Shown here: positions 43,056 to 52,369 of the stretch, piece after piece
How the letters are laid out: each line of letters opens with the position of its first letter
How positions within the stretch are numbered: the first letter of the stretch is position 1
Assembly (NCBI RefSeq): GCF_937958065.1
Contig: NZ_CALFXI010000033.1
Location: 124,001 to 188,000 of the forward strand
From: an uncultured Steroidobacter sp.
GTDB lineage: Bacteria; Pseudomonadota; Gammaproteobacteria; Steroidobacterales; Steroidobacteraceae
DNA: 64,000 bases
Reading direction: 5' to 3'
Made by a program: the position numbers and the translations under genes
Notes under the pieces: generated by a model
What the model saw: only the letters and a program-made list of their open reading frames with translations
What the model was told of the DNA's origin: nothing
Databases searched by the model: none

Positions 43056-43613
43056 CTACAGCCCGAACAGGCAGAACAGCCGGCGCACCGGCCCGGCCGC
43101 CGCATCCAGGTCGCGATTGCGGCGCGCATGCATGCGTTTCTGCAGCGACTGCCGGCGCTGACTCAACCATTCTTCGCGATCCGCGCCGGGCGGCGAGTGA
43201 CGCTTGTCCACCTGCGCGGCCCGGAACTTACAGAAATCCCGATAGGCATCGAGATCGTGATGCAGATCCCGGCTGACCAGCTCGATCATGATGGCTTGAT
43301 CGAGCAGCGCCGAGGACGCGCCCGAGGCGGATTCGGTAAAACACGCCAGCGCGTTGACCAGGCGTTGCGAGTCGCCCTCGCCGAGGCGCCAGTCCACGTC
43401 GTCCACCATCTGCAGCATGGTGCCCAGGCGCGAGTAGCGCTCCTTCACGAAGTCGGCGAGATGCGCCTGCACGCCCTTCAGATAAACCTCGCGTGCCGAA
43501 GCAACGATGCGCTCGATGGGTTGCGCACGCGCTGCCGACTGCCGTACCTGCGCGACTTCCGCGAGGTGCTGCAGATCGGCATCGCCGAGATCGAAGCTGA
43601 CGCGAAATGGCAT
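43056..43613 (-). CDS. Conserved hypothetical protein
   Basis: The 185-residue product begins MPFRVSFDLGDADLQHLAEV and is mostly helical and charged. It has no signal peptide or membrane helix. The C-terminal third is Arg-rich (RREEWLSQ-like, KRMHARRNRD). I do not recognise a family. It is convergent with greB and ends 31 bases from it. Real coding is likely from composition and length. Confidence 0.7.
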   Translation of the reverse strand: MPFRVSFDLGDADLQHLAEVAQVRQSAARAQPIERIVASAREVYLKGVQAHLADFVKERYSRLGTMLQMVDDVDWRLGEGDSQRLVNALACFTESASGASSALLDQAIMIELVSRDLHHDLDAYRDFCKFRAAQVDKRHSPPGADREEWLSQRRQSLQKRMHARRNRDLDAAAGPVRRLFCLFGL

Positions 43614-43763
43614 CTGCGCTGAGTTTCCTTACGAGTGGGACCTCGCAAGTTTAGCGATGCCGCTGCGCCGAGCCGCGCCGGATGCCCTGGTTATGTGACG
43701 CAGTCCTCAGGCGCGAGATGTCAGTACGGCAAATGTTTCTATTTGTTGTACCGCTGACGACTG

Positions 43764-43800
43764 CACGGGGCCGCTGCGCTGGAAGACGCAGCGGCCCGTG
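43764..43800 (-). terminator. Strong hairpin downstream of homospermidine synthase
   Basis: CACGGGGCCGCTGCG and CGCAGCGGCCCGTG form a long GC-rich stem seven bases past the stop. There is no U tract, so it may be a Rho-assisted or mRNA-stabilising structure rather than a simple terminator. Confidence 0.55.
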
Positions 43801-43806
43801 TCCCGT

Positions 43807-45225
43807 TCAGACAATCACGTTCTTGAACTGCCACGGATCGCTCTTGTCGAGCGACTCCTCGAACAGCCGGCCGCGATCGAACAGCGGCGTCCAGTCGCTG
43901 TACGCGCCGACCACAGGCCCGAGGTACGGCATGCAGATCTCGAGGATGCGGCGGAAATCGATCTCGTCCGGCTCGACCACGCCGCGGTTCGGATTTTCCA
44001 TCGCCCAGATCATGCCCGACAGCGCCGCGATACACACTTGCAGGCTGGTGGCCGTATTGTGCGCAACGAGCTGGCGCGCCTCGTCGATCGACAGCTGCGA
44101 GCCGTACCAGTACGCGTTCTTCTTGTGACCTGCGAGCAGCACGCCGAGCTCGTCGATGCCGCCCGGCAGAATTTCCTGGTTGAGAATGCGCTTGTGATCC
44201 TGCAGCCGCCAGTTGCGGCCGGCGAACTCGTACACCGACATCACTGCGTCGTCGCACGGGTGATAGGCGTAGTGCACCGTCGGACGGTACACGACCTTGT
44301 CGCCTTCGCGATGGGTCAGATAGTCGGAGATCGAAATCGACTCGCCGTGCGTAATCAGGAAGCCGTGGAAATGGCCGGCCTTCGGCGTCCACGTGCGCAC
44401 GTTCGTGCCGGCGCCCGGCTGCATCAGATAAATCGCGCTCTGGCGGCCGAACTCGTGACGACGACCCTGCGGCGGCAGCTCCTTCTCGTGCGTGCCCCAG
44501 CCGAGCTCCGCCGGCTGGCAGCCTTCGCTGACGAAGCCGTCCACCGACCAGGTGTTCACGAACTCGTTGATCTTTTTCGGCGTGTTGGCGACCTGCGTGT
44601 CGCGCTCGGCGATGTGAATGACTTTCACGCCGAGCTTGGCCGCGAGCGCCGCCCACTCTTCACGCGTCTGCGGATTGCCGGCGTCCACCGACGTGTCGGC
44701 GGCGATGTTCAGCAGCGCCTGCTTCACGAAGTGCGACACGAGGCCCGGATTGGCACCGTGCGTGATCACGGCCGTCGGCCCGCCCTTCAAGGCCTCGCGC
44801 GTCTCCAGCATCTGCTCGCGCAGCGCGTAGTTGGTGCGCAACGACGGCGGCACGTTCGGATCGGTGTAGCCGCCCGGCCACGGCTCGATGCAGGTGTCCA
44901 GATACAGCGCGCCCTTTTCGTGCGCGAGCTTGACCAGCGCGACGCTGGAAACATCGACCGAGAGATTCAGCAGGAAGTCGCCCTTGCCCAGCAGCGGCTC
45001 GAGCACTTGGCGATAGTTCTCCTGCGTGAGCGGGTTGATGATGAACTTCACGCCGTATTCGGCCGCTTCCTGCTGGCCGAGATCTTCAGCCGTCACGATC
45101 GTGATGCGCTCCGGCGGGAGCGCGATGTGACGCAAGATGAGTGGCAAAACTCCCTGTCCGATGCTGCCGAAACCGACCATCACCAGACGGCCGGGGAAGT
45201 TGAAATGCACGGGATATTGGGACAT
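43807..45225 (-). CDS. hss: Homospermidine synthase
   Basis: Bacterial homospermidine synthase makes sym-homospermidine from two putrescines, or from spermidine and putrescine, with NAD+. The 472-residue protein has an N-terminal Rossmann site MVGFGSIGQGVLPLIL, then LNLSVDVSSVALVKLAHEKG, DTCIEPWPGGY and ITHGANPGLVSHFVKQAL, and it is of the usual length. I used the ATG at 45225; a GTG three codons upstream is possible. It lies near speA, consistent with shared polyamine metabolism though not in one operon. Confidence 0.94.
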   Translation of the reverse strand: MSQYPVHFNFPGRLVMVGFGSIGQGVLPLILRHIALPPERITIVTAEDLGQQEAAEYGVKFIINPLTQENYRQVLEPLLGKGDFLLNLSVDVSSVALVKLAHEKGALYLDTCIEPWPGGYTDPNVPPSLRTNYALREQMLETREALKGGPTAVITHGANPGLVSHFVKQALLNIAADTSVDAGNPQTREEWAALAAKLGVKVIHIAERDTQVANTPKKINEFVNTWSVDGFVSEGCQPAELGWGTHEKELPPQGRRHEFGRQSAIYLMQPGAGTNVRTWTPKAGHFHGFLITHGESISISDYLTHREGDKVVYRPTVHYAYHPCDDAVMSVYEFAGRNWRLQDHKRILNQEILPGGIDELGVLLAGHKKNAYWYGSQLSIDEARQLVAHNTATSLQVCIAALSGMIWAMENPNRGVVEPDEIDFRRILEICMPYLGPVVGAYSDWTPLFDRGRLFEESLDKSDPWQFKNVIV

Positions 45226-45396
45226 GGCACTCACTCGCGAAACCTACGAAGATCAGGAACGTCGAACCTCGATTGCGAAAAGCTCGCTTCGGCGACGGCG
45301 CGAAGTTTACTGACTTTTGCCGCCGCGTCGACCGGAATGGAAAGCGACGCCGATAAGTGCGCCACGACGGCGCACTTTCAAGGGGCGGTCGGATTT

Positions 45397-46065
45397 TTAT
45401 TCTTTCTCTTTCCAGTGCGGCGGATAGGTTTTGTCGTAGCCCGGCAGCGCTTCGACGCGCTTGATCCAGGCGGCGATCGCCGGGAAATTCGCCTCCAGCG
45501 GCAGCAGGCGCGCACGCAGATCTTCAGCCTCGCGGCGCTCCAGCACGCGCAACAGCTGCTGGATGCCGGGGAACACGACGATGTCGGCGGCGGAAAACGC
45601 TTCGCCGACCAGCCACGAGGACGTCGCCAGGCGGTGCTCGATGGTGCGCGCCTCGGCGATCACGAAGTTGAGCGCGCGCTCGATCTCCTCCATGTGCCCT
45701 TCCACGCCCTGAAACAGAATCGCGTAGATGAGCTTGGCGAGATGATCTTCGGCGTACGACTGGTACTCGCAGATCACGCGCGTGATGGTGCCCTCTTCCT
45801 CGGCGGTCGCGCCGAAGATCGGGATCTCGGGATACTTGCGGTCCAGGTAGCGCAGGATGGCGAGCGACTCGAACACCACGTAGTCGCCGTCCTTGAGCAC
45901 CGGCACGCGCCCGCGCGGGTTCATTTGCAGCATCTGCGGGGAGCGGTGCTCCTGCTTGGAGAACTGCACCAGGTGCGACACGTATGGCAGGCGCTTGTAC
46001 TCCAGCGCGAGCAGCGCGCGCCAGGAATAAGGACTGCCGCTACCCCACCACAGTTCCAGTGCCAT
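45397..46065 (-). CDS. Glutathione S-transferase family protein
   Basis: The 222-residue protein begins MALELWWGSGSPYSWRALLAL, giving a thioredoxin-fold N-domain with a Ser at the catalytic position, then RGRVPVLKDGDYVVFESLAI, which supplies the cis-Pro and the SNAIL-like ESLAILRYLDRKYP motif, and a helical C-domain with SAADIVVFPGIQQLL. It is divergent from sseA. The substrate is unknown. Confidence 0.9.
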   Translation of the reverse strand: MALELWWGSGSPYSWRALLALEYKRLPYVSHLVQFSKQEHRSPQMLQMNPRGRVPVLKDGDYVVFESLAILRYLDRKYPEIPIFGATAEEEGTITRVICEYQSYAEDHLAKLIYAILFQGVEGHMEEIERALNFVIAEARTIEHRLATSSWLVGEAFSAADIVVFPGIQQLLRVLERREAEDLRARLLPLEANFPAIAAWIKRVEALPGYDKTYPPHWKEKE

Positions 46066-46169
46066 GTACTCGTCCCAGCAAGATGCAAGATCGGGATTGT
46101 AACCAAGCTGGACGCCGGGGCCAGCGTAGAATGAGCGCCCCGGCCCAGGGCCTCGCCACGCGCTTCGCC

Positions 46170-47015
46170 ATGCACACCACACTCGTCGATACCGACACGC
46201 TCGCCGCGCACCTCACCGATCCGCACTGGCTGATCGTCGACTGTCGCTTCGACCTGGCGCAGCCGGCCGCCGGCGAGGCGGCCTACGGCGCCGGGCACAT
46301 TCCTGGCGCCGTTTACGCACATCTGGATCGCGACCTGTCGAGCCCGATCACGGCCACCACCGGGCGGCATCCGCTGCCCGATCCTGAACATTTCGCCCGG
46401 ACGCTGGGCCGCTGGGGCGTCGGCGCCGACACGCAAGTGATCGCGTATGACGCCGACAACGGCATGTATGCAGCGCGCCTGTGGTGGTTGCTGCGCTGGG
46501 TGGGTCATCGCGCGGCAGCCGTGCTCGATGGCGGCTTCAAGGCGTGGACCGCGGCCAACCGTCCGGTGTCCACTGAAATTCCTGCACGCCAGCCGACGCA
46601 GTTTCAAGCGCGTCCGGATCGCGACCTGTGGGTCGATGCCGATCAGGTGCAGGCGCGCGTGCAACAACCCGACTGGAGATTGCTCGATGCGCGCGCCCCC
46701 GAGCGCTTTCTGGGCAAGGTCGAGCCGCTCGACAAAGTGGCCGGGCACGTGCCAGGCGCTCGCAACCATCCGTTCTCGACCAATCTGTCGAGCGACGGCC
46801 GCTTCAGCGCGCCGGAAGATTTACGACGACGCTATGAGCAGTCGCAGGCGGGCGTCGCCGACGACCACACCATTGCAATGTGCGGCTCCGGCGTGACTGC
46901 CTGTCATCTGTTGCTGGCAATGGAGGTCGCCGGCAAGCCCGGTGCGCGCTTGTACGCGGGCTCCTGGAGCGAATGGATCACGGATCCACGGCGAAGCGTT
47001 GCAACTACTGATTAA
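46170..47015 (+). CDS. sseA: Sulfurtransferase (SseA-type, two rhodanese domains)
   Basis: The 281-residue protein has an inactive N-terminal and an active C-terminal rhodanese domain. The N-domain reads WLIVDCRFDL, YGAGHIPGAVYAHLDRDLS; the C-domain has LLDARAPERFLG and the catalytic loop MCGSGVTACH with Cys in the CGSGVT motif, which fits 3-mercaptopyruvate sulfurtransferase. I used the ATG at 46170. The preceding divergent GST gene is 104 bases away. Confidence 0.93.
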   Translation: MHTTLVDTDTLAAHLTDPHWLIVDCRFDLAQPAAGEAAYGAGHIPGAVYAHLDRDLSSPITATTGRHPLPDPEHFARTLGRWGVGADTQVIAYDADNGMYAARLWWLLRWVGHRAAAVLDGGFKAWTAANRPVSTEIPARQPTQFQARPDRDLWVDADQVQARVQQPDWRLLDARAPERFLGKVEPLDKVAGHVPGARNHPFSTNLSSDGRFSAPEDLRRRYEQSQAGVADDHTIAMCGSGVTACHLLLAMEVAGKPGARLYAGSWSEWITDPRRSVATTD

Positions 47016-47109
47016 TCGGCGCGCCGCTTTTTTTACTTTTTGCAGCAATCTCTTTCCGCTATCGTTCGCGCCTTTCTCACACAGGCCCCAACTCGCGAGG
47101 CCCGCGCAC

Positions 47110-49077
47110 TTGGACTCCACCGCTAAAAAACCGCTGCCTCTGGGCGTGACCAACGGCTCCTGGGACACCGAGGATTCGCTCGACCTGTATCAGGTGCCCA
47201 ACTGGGGCAAGCATTACTTCAGCATCAACGCCGCGGGCCACGTGGTGGTGCGGCCGGACGGCTCGCCGGAGCGCGAGATCGATTTGTATGAGGTGGTCGA
47301 AGGGCTGCGTCAGCGCGATCTGACCGCGCCGGTGGTGGTGCGCTTCTCCGACATCCTGCGCCATCGGCTGAGCCGGCTGCAGAAGGCGTTCGCGCAGGCG
47401 ATCGCCGAGAACGACTACAAGAACCGCTACACCGCCGTGTTCCCCATCAAGGTGAATCAGCAGCGCCTGGTGGTCGAAGAGGTGTATCGCTACGGCGATG
47501 AGTTCGGCTTCGGCCTGGAAGCCGGCTCCAAGCCCGAGCTGCTCGCGGTGATGGCCCTGACCGAAGATGCGCCCGAGCAGCGCATGATCGTCTGCAACGG
47601 CTTCAAGGACGACAGCTACATCGAAGCGGTCATCCTCGCCACCAAGCTCGGCCGCACCATCATTCCGGTGATCGAGAATTTCGAGGAGCTGCAGCTGGTG
47701 CTGAAGCACGCCAAGAAATATCAGGTGCGGCCGCGCATCGGCGTGCGCGTGAAGCTGGCGAGCGAAGGCGCCGGCCGCTGGCGCGATTCGGCCGGCGAGA
47801 AGTCCAAGTTCGGCCTGTTCGTCACCGAGATCCTCGAGCTGGTGCAGGTGCTCAGGGACAACGACATGCTCGACTGCCTGGAGCTGGTGCACTGTCACGC
47901 GGGCAGCCAGCTGCAGGACATCCGCAGGGTCAAGGACGCGATCAACGAGCTGGCGCACGTGTACGCCGAGCTGAAGCTGATGGGCGCCGGGCTGAAATAT
48001 ATCGACATCGGCGGCGGCCTCGGCGTGGACTACGACGGCAGCGGCACCAATTTCGAATCGTCGATGAACTACACGATGAACGAATACGCGAGCGACGTGG
48101 TGTATCGCATCGGCAGCGTCTGCAACGCGCGCGGCATCGACCATCCGGTCATCGTCAGCGAGTCCGGCCGTGCCACGGCCGCGCATCACAGCGTGCTGGT
48201 CTTCAATGCGCTCGGCTCCTCCTGCCTGGATAAATTTCGCATCTCGGACCGCATCGAAGACGAATACAGCGGCAGCAGGGACGAGCTGCCGCAGCCCGTG
48301 CTCGACCTGTTCGAAGCCTATCGCACCATCTCCGAGCGCCGGCTGGTCGAGTGTTATCACGACGCCCTGCAGGCGCGCGAACAGGCGCTGCAGATGTTCA
48401 ACCTGGGCCTGCTGAGCCTGGAGTTCCGCGGCCTGATGGAACGTTTGTATTGGGCGACCTGCGCCAAGATCCGCGACTACTGCCGCAAGCTGGATCGCGT
48501 GCCGGAGGAGCTCGAACGCCTGGAGCTGATTCTTTCCGACACGTACTTTTGTAACTTCTCCGTGTTCCAGTCGCTGCCGGACAGCTGGGCCATCGGCCAG
48601 GTGTTTCCCATCATGCCCATCCACCGGCTGGATGAGAAACCCACACGCAACGCCGTGCTGGCGGATATCACTTGCGACTCGGACGGCAAGATCGACCGCT
48701 TCGTCAGCCAGCGCGAAGTCAAACGCACACTGGAGCTGCACGAGCTGAAACCCAACGAGGAGTACTACCTCGGCACCTTCCTGGTCGGTGCGTACCAGGA
48801 AACGTTGGGCGATTTGCATAATCTGTTCGGCGACACGCACGTGGTGCACATCCGCCTGCACGACGAGGGCGGCTGGTGGATCGAGGAGATCGTCAAAGGC
48901 GACACCGCCCGCCAGGTGCTCAGTTACATGGAGTACGACGTGGAACGGTTGTTTCCGCAATTCGCCCGGGACTGCGAGCGCGCGGTGCGCGAAGGCCGCA
49001 TGACGCTGGCCGAAAGCCAGGCGCTGCGCCGCTTCTACGAATCGGAGCTGAACGGCTACACGTATCTGGAAGGCTGA
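47110..49077 (+). CDS. speA: Biosynthetic arginine decarboxylase SpeA
   Basis: SpeA makes agmatine from arginine, the first step to putrescine by the agmatine route. The 655-residue length is normal. PLP binding Lys114 lies in AVFPIKVNQQR, followed by GFGLEAGSKPELLAVMAL, HCHAGSQLQDIRRV, IDIGGGLGVDYDGS and VSESGRATAAHHSVLV. The start is TTG at 47110, after a CGAGG; the first ATG would cut into the conserved region. Agmatine-to-putrescine enzymes are not in the window. Putrescine could feed the nearby homospermidine synthase. Confidence 0.95.
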   Translation: MDSTAKKPLPLGVTNGSWDTEDSLDLYQVPNWGKHYFSINAAGHVVVRPDGSPEREIDLYEVVEGLRQRDLTAPVVVRFSDILRHRLSRLQKAFAQAIAENDYKNRYTAVFPIKVNQQRLVVEEVYRYGDEFGFGLEAGSKPELLAVMALTEDAPEQRMIVCNGFKDDSYIEAVILATKLGRTIIPVIENFEELQLVLKHAKKYQVRPRIGVRVKLASEGAGRWRDSAGEKSKFGLFVTEILELVQVLRDNDMLDCLELVHCHAGSQLQDIRRVKDAINELAHVYAELKLMGAGLKYIDIGGGLGVDYDGSGTNFESSMNYTMNEYASDVVYRIGSVCNARGIDHPVIVSESGRATAAHHSVLVFNALGSSCLDKFRISDRIEDEYSGSRDELPQPVLDLFEAYRTISERRLVECYHDALQAREQALQMFNLGLLSLEFRGLMERLYWATCAKIRDYCRKLDRVPEELERLELILSDTYFCNFSVFQSLPDSWAIGQVFPIMPIHRLDEKPTRNAVLADITCDSDGKIDRFVSQREVKRTLELHELKPNEEYYLGTFLVGAYQETLGDLHNLFGDTHVVHIRLHDEGGWWIEEIVKGDTARQVLSYMEYDVERLFPQFARDCERAVREGRMTLAESQALRRFYESELNGYTYLEG

Positions 49078-49087
49078 CGTCACTTCA

Positions 49088-49112
49088 GGCCGGGCGTCTC
49101 GCCCGGCCTCAT
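49088..49112 (+). terminator. Hairpin terminator after speA
   Basis: GGCCGGGCG and CGCCCGGCC form a perfect nine-pair stem with a TCT loop, ten bases past the stop. The following sequence (TCATT) is only weakly U-rich. Confidence 0.65.
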
Positions 49113-49165
49113 TCCCCGTTCGCAGCTGCAAAAAAATCCAAAAAATCGTTTGTCAAGTAGGATCA

Positions 49166-49194
49166 TTGCAGTCGCCAAAAGGCTGACGTAGTAT
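49166..49194 (+). promoter_or_regulatory. Sigma70-like promoter of the first RRM gene
   Basis: TTGCAG (49166-49171) and TAGTAT (49189-49194) are 17 bp apart. This would give a leader of about 205 nt before the RRM gene, similar to the long leaders of cold-inducible RNA-binding protein genes. I see no gene in 49113-49405. Confidence 0.6.
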
Positions 49195-49405
49195 CGGTCG
49201 CGGTCAGCTGAATACGCATTTCAACCTACAAGAGCGACCTTCGGACACAACGCGCTTTAAACAGCTCGTCTCCCCGCCACGCCATTCCCATGGTTGATTG
49301 TCAGCGACCAAGACACGGCGATCGTACTTTCATCCGGAAGCCCAAGAGCTTTGCGGAGGCGATCGCTTGGCTGCAACTTCTGTCTGGCCTCAAAGAGTGA
49401 CTTCG

Positions 49406-49681
49406 ATGACGACGATCTACGTTGGGAATCTGCCGTTCAGCGCCACTGAAACGGACGTTCGGTCCCTGTTCGAGAAACATGGCACGGTGCAATCGGTCAA
49501 GCTGATCAACGATCGCGAAACCGGGCGGCCGCGCGGCTTCGGCTTCGTGGAAATGCCCTCCAGCGACGCTCAGACGGCCATTCAACACATGAATGGTTTC
49601 GAGATGGGCGGCCGCCCGCTGCGCGTGAACGAAGCACGCGAGCGCGAAGCGCGTCCGCCGCGGCAGAACGGCCGCTGGTAA
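49406..49681 (+). CDS. RNA-binding RRM-domain protein
   Basis: This 91-residue protein is one RRM. RNP2 is IYVGNLPF and RNP1 is RGFGFVEM, with the usual spacing, and the protein ends REREARPPRQNGRW. Cold-inducible RNA chaperones of this type are common in proteobacteria. A closely related gene with a Gly-rich tail is encoded at 54972. The ATG at 49406 directly precedes TTIYVGN and gives the family start. Confidence 0.95.
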   Translation: MTTIYVGNLPFSATETDVRSLFEKHGTVQSVKLINDRETGRPRGFGFVEMPSSDAQTAIQHMNGFEMGGRPLRVNEAREREARPPRQNGRW

Positions 49682-49732
49682 CCAGCTCCGGCAGCCTGCT
49701 GCAACCAGGCTGGCGTAACTGAACCGGTCCGC

Positions 49733-49782
49733 GGATCCAGGCCACGCTCCGCAGGGCGTGGCCTGGGTCCGGTTTTGATTTG
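49733..49782 (+). terminator. Intrinsic terminator after the RRM gene
   Basis: GGATCCAGGCCACGC pairs with GCGTGGCCTGGGTCC (one G-U pair), an eight-base loop, then GGTTTTGATTT. Confidence 0.85.
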
Positions 49783-49833
49783 CCACTGCTGCATCCACTA
49801 TCTTCGCGACTCATCAGGTCGCGAGGAGAAGGA

Positions 49834-50670
49834 ATGAGATTGCCCTGCGTCGCCCGGGCGTTCAGCGGGTTCGTGCTGAGCGCGTTGATTCTGACTGGTT
49901 GCGCGACGACGCCTGCCACCGACCGAGCCACCAGCTCCGCGCTCGATACCATTCTGCGAGGCGAACACCGCTCCCTCGAGCATCGCGCGCGGGACAGCTA
50001 TCGGCATCCCAAAGAGACATTGCAGTTCTTCGGCATCCGTCAGGACATGACGGTGGTCGAAGTGTGGCCGGGCGCCGGCTGGTACACCGAGATTCTCGCG
50101 CCACTGCTGCGGGATCACGGTCAGCTGTACACCGCGCTGCTCGACCCTGCATCGGGCGAGTACGCCAAGGCCACCGTAGAGAGCTACAAAGAAAAACTCC
50201 GGCTGCGGCCCGACCTGTACGGCAAAGTGATCACCACCACCCTGGCCGCGCCGCCCGCGAAGAACGAGATCGCGCCGCCCGGCACGGCCGATCTGGTCCT
50301 GAGCATCCGCAATCTGCACAACTGGATGATGTTTGGCTGGGAGCGCGATGCGCTCGCCGCCATGCATGCCGCGCTCAAGCCAGGTGGCGTGCTCGGCGTG
50401 GTCGCGCATCGAGGCAACCCGGAGGTGCCGCAGGATCCGAAGGCCGCGTCGGGTTATGTGAACGAGGACTATGCGATCCGGATGATCGAAGCCGCCGGTT
50501 TCGAGCTGGTCGGGCGCTCGCAGATCAACGCCAATCCGAACGACACCAAGAATTACGAGAAGGGCGTGTGGACGCTGCCGCCCGGCTTCGCCGACGGCGA
50601 TGCCGCGCGTTACAGACAAATCGGCGAGAGCGATCGCTTCACGCTGAAGTTCGTGAAGAAGGCGTCATGA
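49834..50670 (+). CDS. Putative lipoprotein class I methyltransferase-fold protein
   Basis: The 278-residue protein has a signal peptide ending in LILTGC (Cys about residue 23) and a methyltransferase-like domain: MTVVEVWPGAGWYTEILAPL, LLDPASGEY, ADLVLSIRNLHNWMMFGWER and HAALKPGGVLGVVAHRG. Export of a SAM-type fold is notable, since SAM is not known to be abundant in the periplasm. A ribosome-binding site GAGGAGAAGGA precedes the ATG. It overlaps the next gene by four bases. Confidence 0.85.
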   Translation: MRLPCVARAFSGFVLSALILTGCATTPATDRATSSALDTILRGEHRSLEHRARDSYRHPKETLQFFGIRQDMTVVEVWPGAGWYTEILAPLLRDHGQLYTALLDPASGEYAKATVESYKEKLRLRPDLYGKVITTTLAAPPAKNEIAPPGTADLVLSIRNLHNWMMFGWERDALAAMHAALKPGGVLGVVAHRGNPEVPQDPKAASGYVNEDYAIRMIEAAGFELVGRSQINANPNDTKNYEKGVWTLPPGFADGDAARYRQIGESDRFTLKFVKKAS

Positions 50671-51830
50671 AATCATTGGTCAGATCCTGGCTGCTCGGTT
50701 GCCTGCTCTGCACGGTGGCTCACGCCGCCGAGGAGAGGCCCGCGCCAACACCGGCGCCCGCCATTCTGGAAGGCTCCGAAACCTTGAAGCCCAAGGGCCG
50801 ACTGCGATTGCTCGGCAGCGAAGTGCCGCCGGCCACACGCAAGAAGCTCACCTGGACGAGCGGCGCGGGGATGGAAGGTTTCGTCTCGCCGGTACCGGTG
50901 TTCGTGCTCAATGGCAAAGGACCCGGACCGGTGCTGTGCCTGACCGCGGCGGTCCACGGCGATGAGCTGAACGGCATCGAAGTCGCGCGCCGCGTGCTCG
51001 ACGACATCGACGTCGAAGAGTTGAATGGCGCGGTCATCGGCGTGCCCATCGTCAACGTCCAGGGCTTTTATCGGGGCGCGCGCTACCTGCCGGACCGGCG
51101 CGATCTGAATCGTTACTTTCCCGGCAACCCGAAAGGCAGCGCCGCGACGCGCATGGCGCATTCGTTCTTCACCGAAGTGGTGAAGCATTGCTCGGCGCTC
51201 ATCGACCTGCACACCGGCTCGTTGAATCGCACCAACCTGCCCCAGGTGCGCGCCGACTTGCGCCTGCCGCAAGTGTCCCGCATGACCAAAGCTTTCGGCG
51301 CGACCGTGGTCCTGCACAGTGTCGGCGAGCGCGGCTCGTTGCGCCGGGCGGCGACCGACGCCGGCATTCCTTCGGTGACGTTCGAAATGGGCGAGCCGAT
51401 GCGTGTGCAGTCCGAACAGGTCGAGCATGGCGCGAAAGCGGTGGAAACATTGCTCTACTCGCTCGGGATGACCAAGCAACGCCGCTACTGGGGCGATCCG
51501 GAGCCGGTCTACTACGCGTCCAAGTGGGTGCGCGTCGATCACGGCGGCATCCTGTTCTCCGACGTGGCGCTCGGCGAACGGGTCAGCGAAGGCGAGTTGC
51601 TGGGCGTGGTCACCGATCCGATCTCGAACCAGCAGCATCGCATCTACGCCCCGACCAGTGGCCGCGTCCTTGGCATGGCATTGAACCAGGTGGTACTGCC
51701 AGGCTTCGCCGCCTATCGGATCGGCACCGCCACCACGCCGTCGAAGATGTCCAGGCAGTCCGCCGAAGATGCGGCCGAGGACGACGAGTCGGCGCCGCCC
51801 ATCGAAGAAGCCGATTCGCCCCCGGGATGA
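50667..51830 (+). CDS. Exported succinylglutamate desuccinylase/aspartoacylase family protein
   Basis: The 387-residue protein has a signal peptide (WLLGCLLCTVAHA), a carboxypeptidase-like zinc domain with LTAAVHGDELNGIEVA (His and Glu ligands) and LIDLHTGSLNRTNLPQ (second His), FEMGEPM, and a C-terminal lipoyl-like beta domain. An acidic tail, DEDDESAPPIEEADSPPG-like, ends it. It may hydrolyse N-acyl amino acids in the periplasm. It is coupled to the lipoprotein methyltransferase and precedes nudF. Confidence 0.88.
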   Translation: MKSLVRSWLLGCLLCTVAHAAEERPAPTPAPAILEGSETLKPKGRLRLLGSEVPPATRKKLTWTSGAGMEGFVSPVPVFVLNGKGPGPVLCLTAAVHGDELNGIEVARRVLDDIDVEELNGAVIGVPIVNVQGFYRGARYLPDRRDLNRYFPGNPKGSAATRMAHSFFTEVVKHCSALIDLHTGSLNRTNLPQVRADLRLPQVSRMTKAFGATVVLHSVGERGSLRRAATDAGIPSVTFEMGEPMRVQSEQVEHGAKAVETLLYSLGMTKQRRYWGDPEPVYYASKWVRVDHGGILFSDVALGERVSEGELLGVVTDPISNQQHRIYAPTSGRVLGMALNQVVLPGFAAYRIGTATTPSKMSRQSAEDAAEDDESAPPIEEADSPPG

Positions 51831-51835
51831 GAGCC

Positions 51836-52369
51836 ATGAGCATCGAGAAAGTCACCCCCGTTTACACCGGCCGCATCATCCAGGTGAATGTCGAGCAAGT
51901 GCGGTTGCCCAACGGGCATGTCGCGACGCTCGACATGGTGCATCACCCCGGCGGTGCTGCCGTGGTCGCGCTCGACGACGCCGGTCGCGTTTGCCTCGTG
52001 CGCCAATACCGTCATGCTGCCAACGGCTATATCTGGGAGTTCCCGGCCGGCAAGATCGATAACGAGGAGCCGTCGCTGCAAACCGCGCAACGCGAACTCG
52101 AAGAAGAAGCAGGCCGTCGGGCCCGCGAATGGCGCAGCCTCGGCGAGTATCTGTCCTCCCCCGGCTTCCTGACTGAAGTGGTGCATCTGTTCCTCGCCAC
52201 CGGGCTCAGCGAAGTCGAACATCGGCTGGAAGCAAGCGAGGTGCTGGAAGCGCATTGGCTGCCGTTCGAGCAGGTGATGCAGATGGCGCACTCCGGTGAG
52301 CTGCGCGATGGCAAGACGCTGGCGGCGCTGCTGCGAGCGGCGCCTTATGTGCAAACCGCCGCATCGTAA
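51836..52369 (+). CDS. NUDIX hydrolase, ADP-ribose pyrophosphatase-like
   Basis: The 177-residue protein has the Nudix box as GKIDNEEPSLQTAQRELEEE followed by AGRRAREW, with ADP-ribose-pyrophosphatase neighbours VCLVRQYRHAANGYIWEFPAG and YLSSPGFLTEVVHLFLATGL. It probably hydrolyses ADP-ribose or similar nucleotide sugars. The ATG at 51836 follows the desuccinylase-family stop by five bases; an in-frame ATG at 51827 would overlap it. Confidence 0.92.
   Translation: MSIEKVTPVYTGRIIQVNVEQVRLPNGHVATLDMVHHPGGAAVVALDDAGRVCLVRQYRHAANGYIWEFPAGKIDNEEPSLQTAQRELEEEAGRRAREWRSLGEYLSSPGFLTEVVHLFLATGLSEVEHRLEASEVLEAHWLPFEQVMQMAHSGELRDGKTLAALLRAAPYVQTAAS

Noticed and set aside
47016..47045. A terminator at the palindromic GGCGCGCC followed by a T tract before speA
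   Set aside because: The palindrome has no loop, so a normal hairpin is unlikely, although the T tract is present.
47077..49131. A long minus-strand frame opposite speA
   Set aside because: speA on the plus strand has clear motifs and length, so the reverse frame is a codon-bias shadow.
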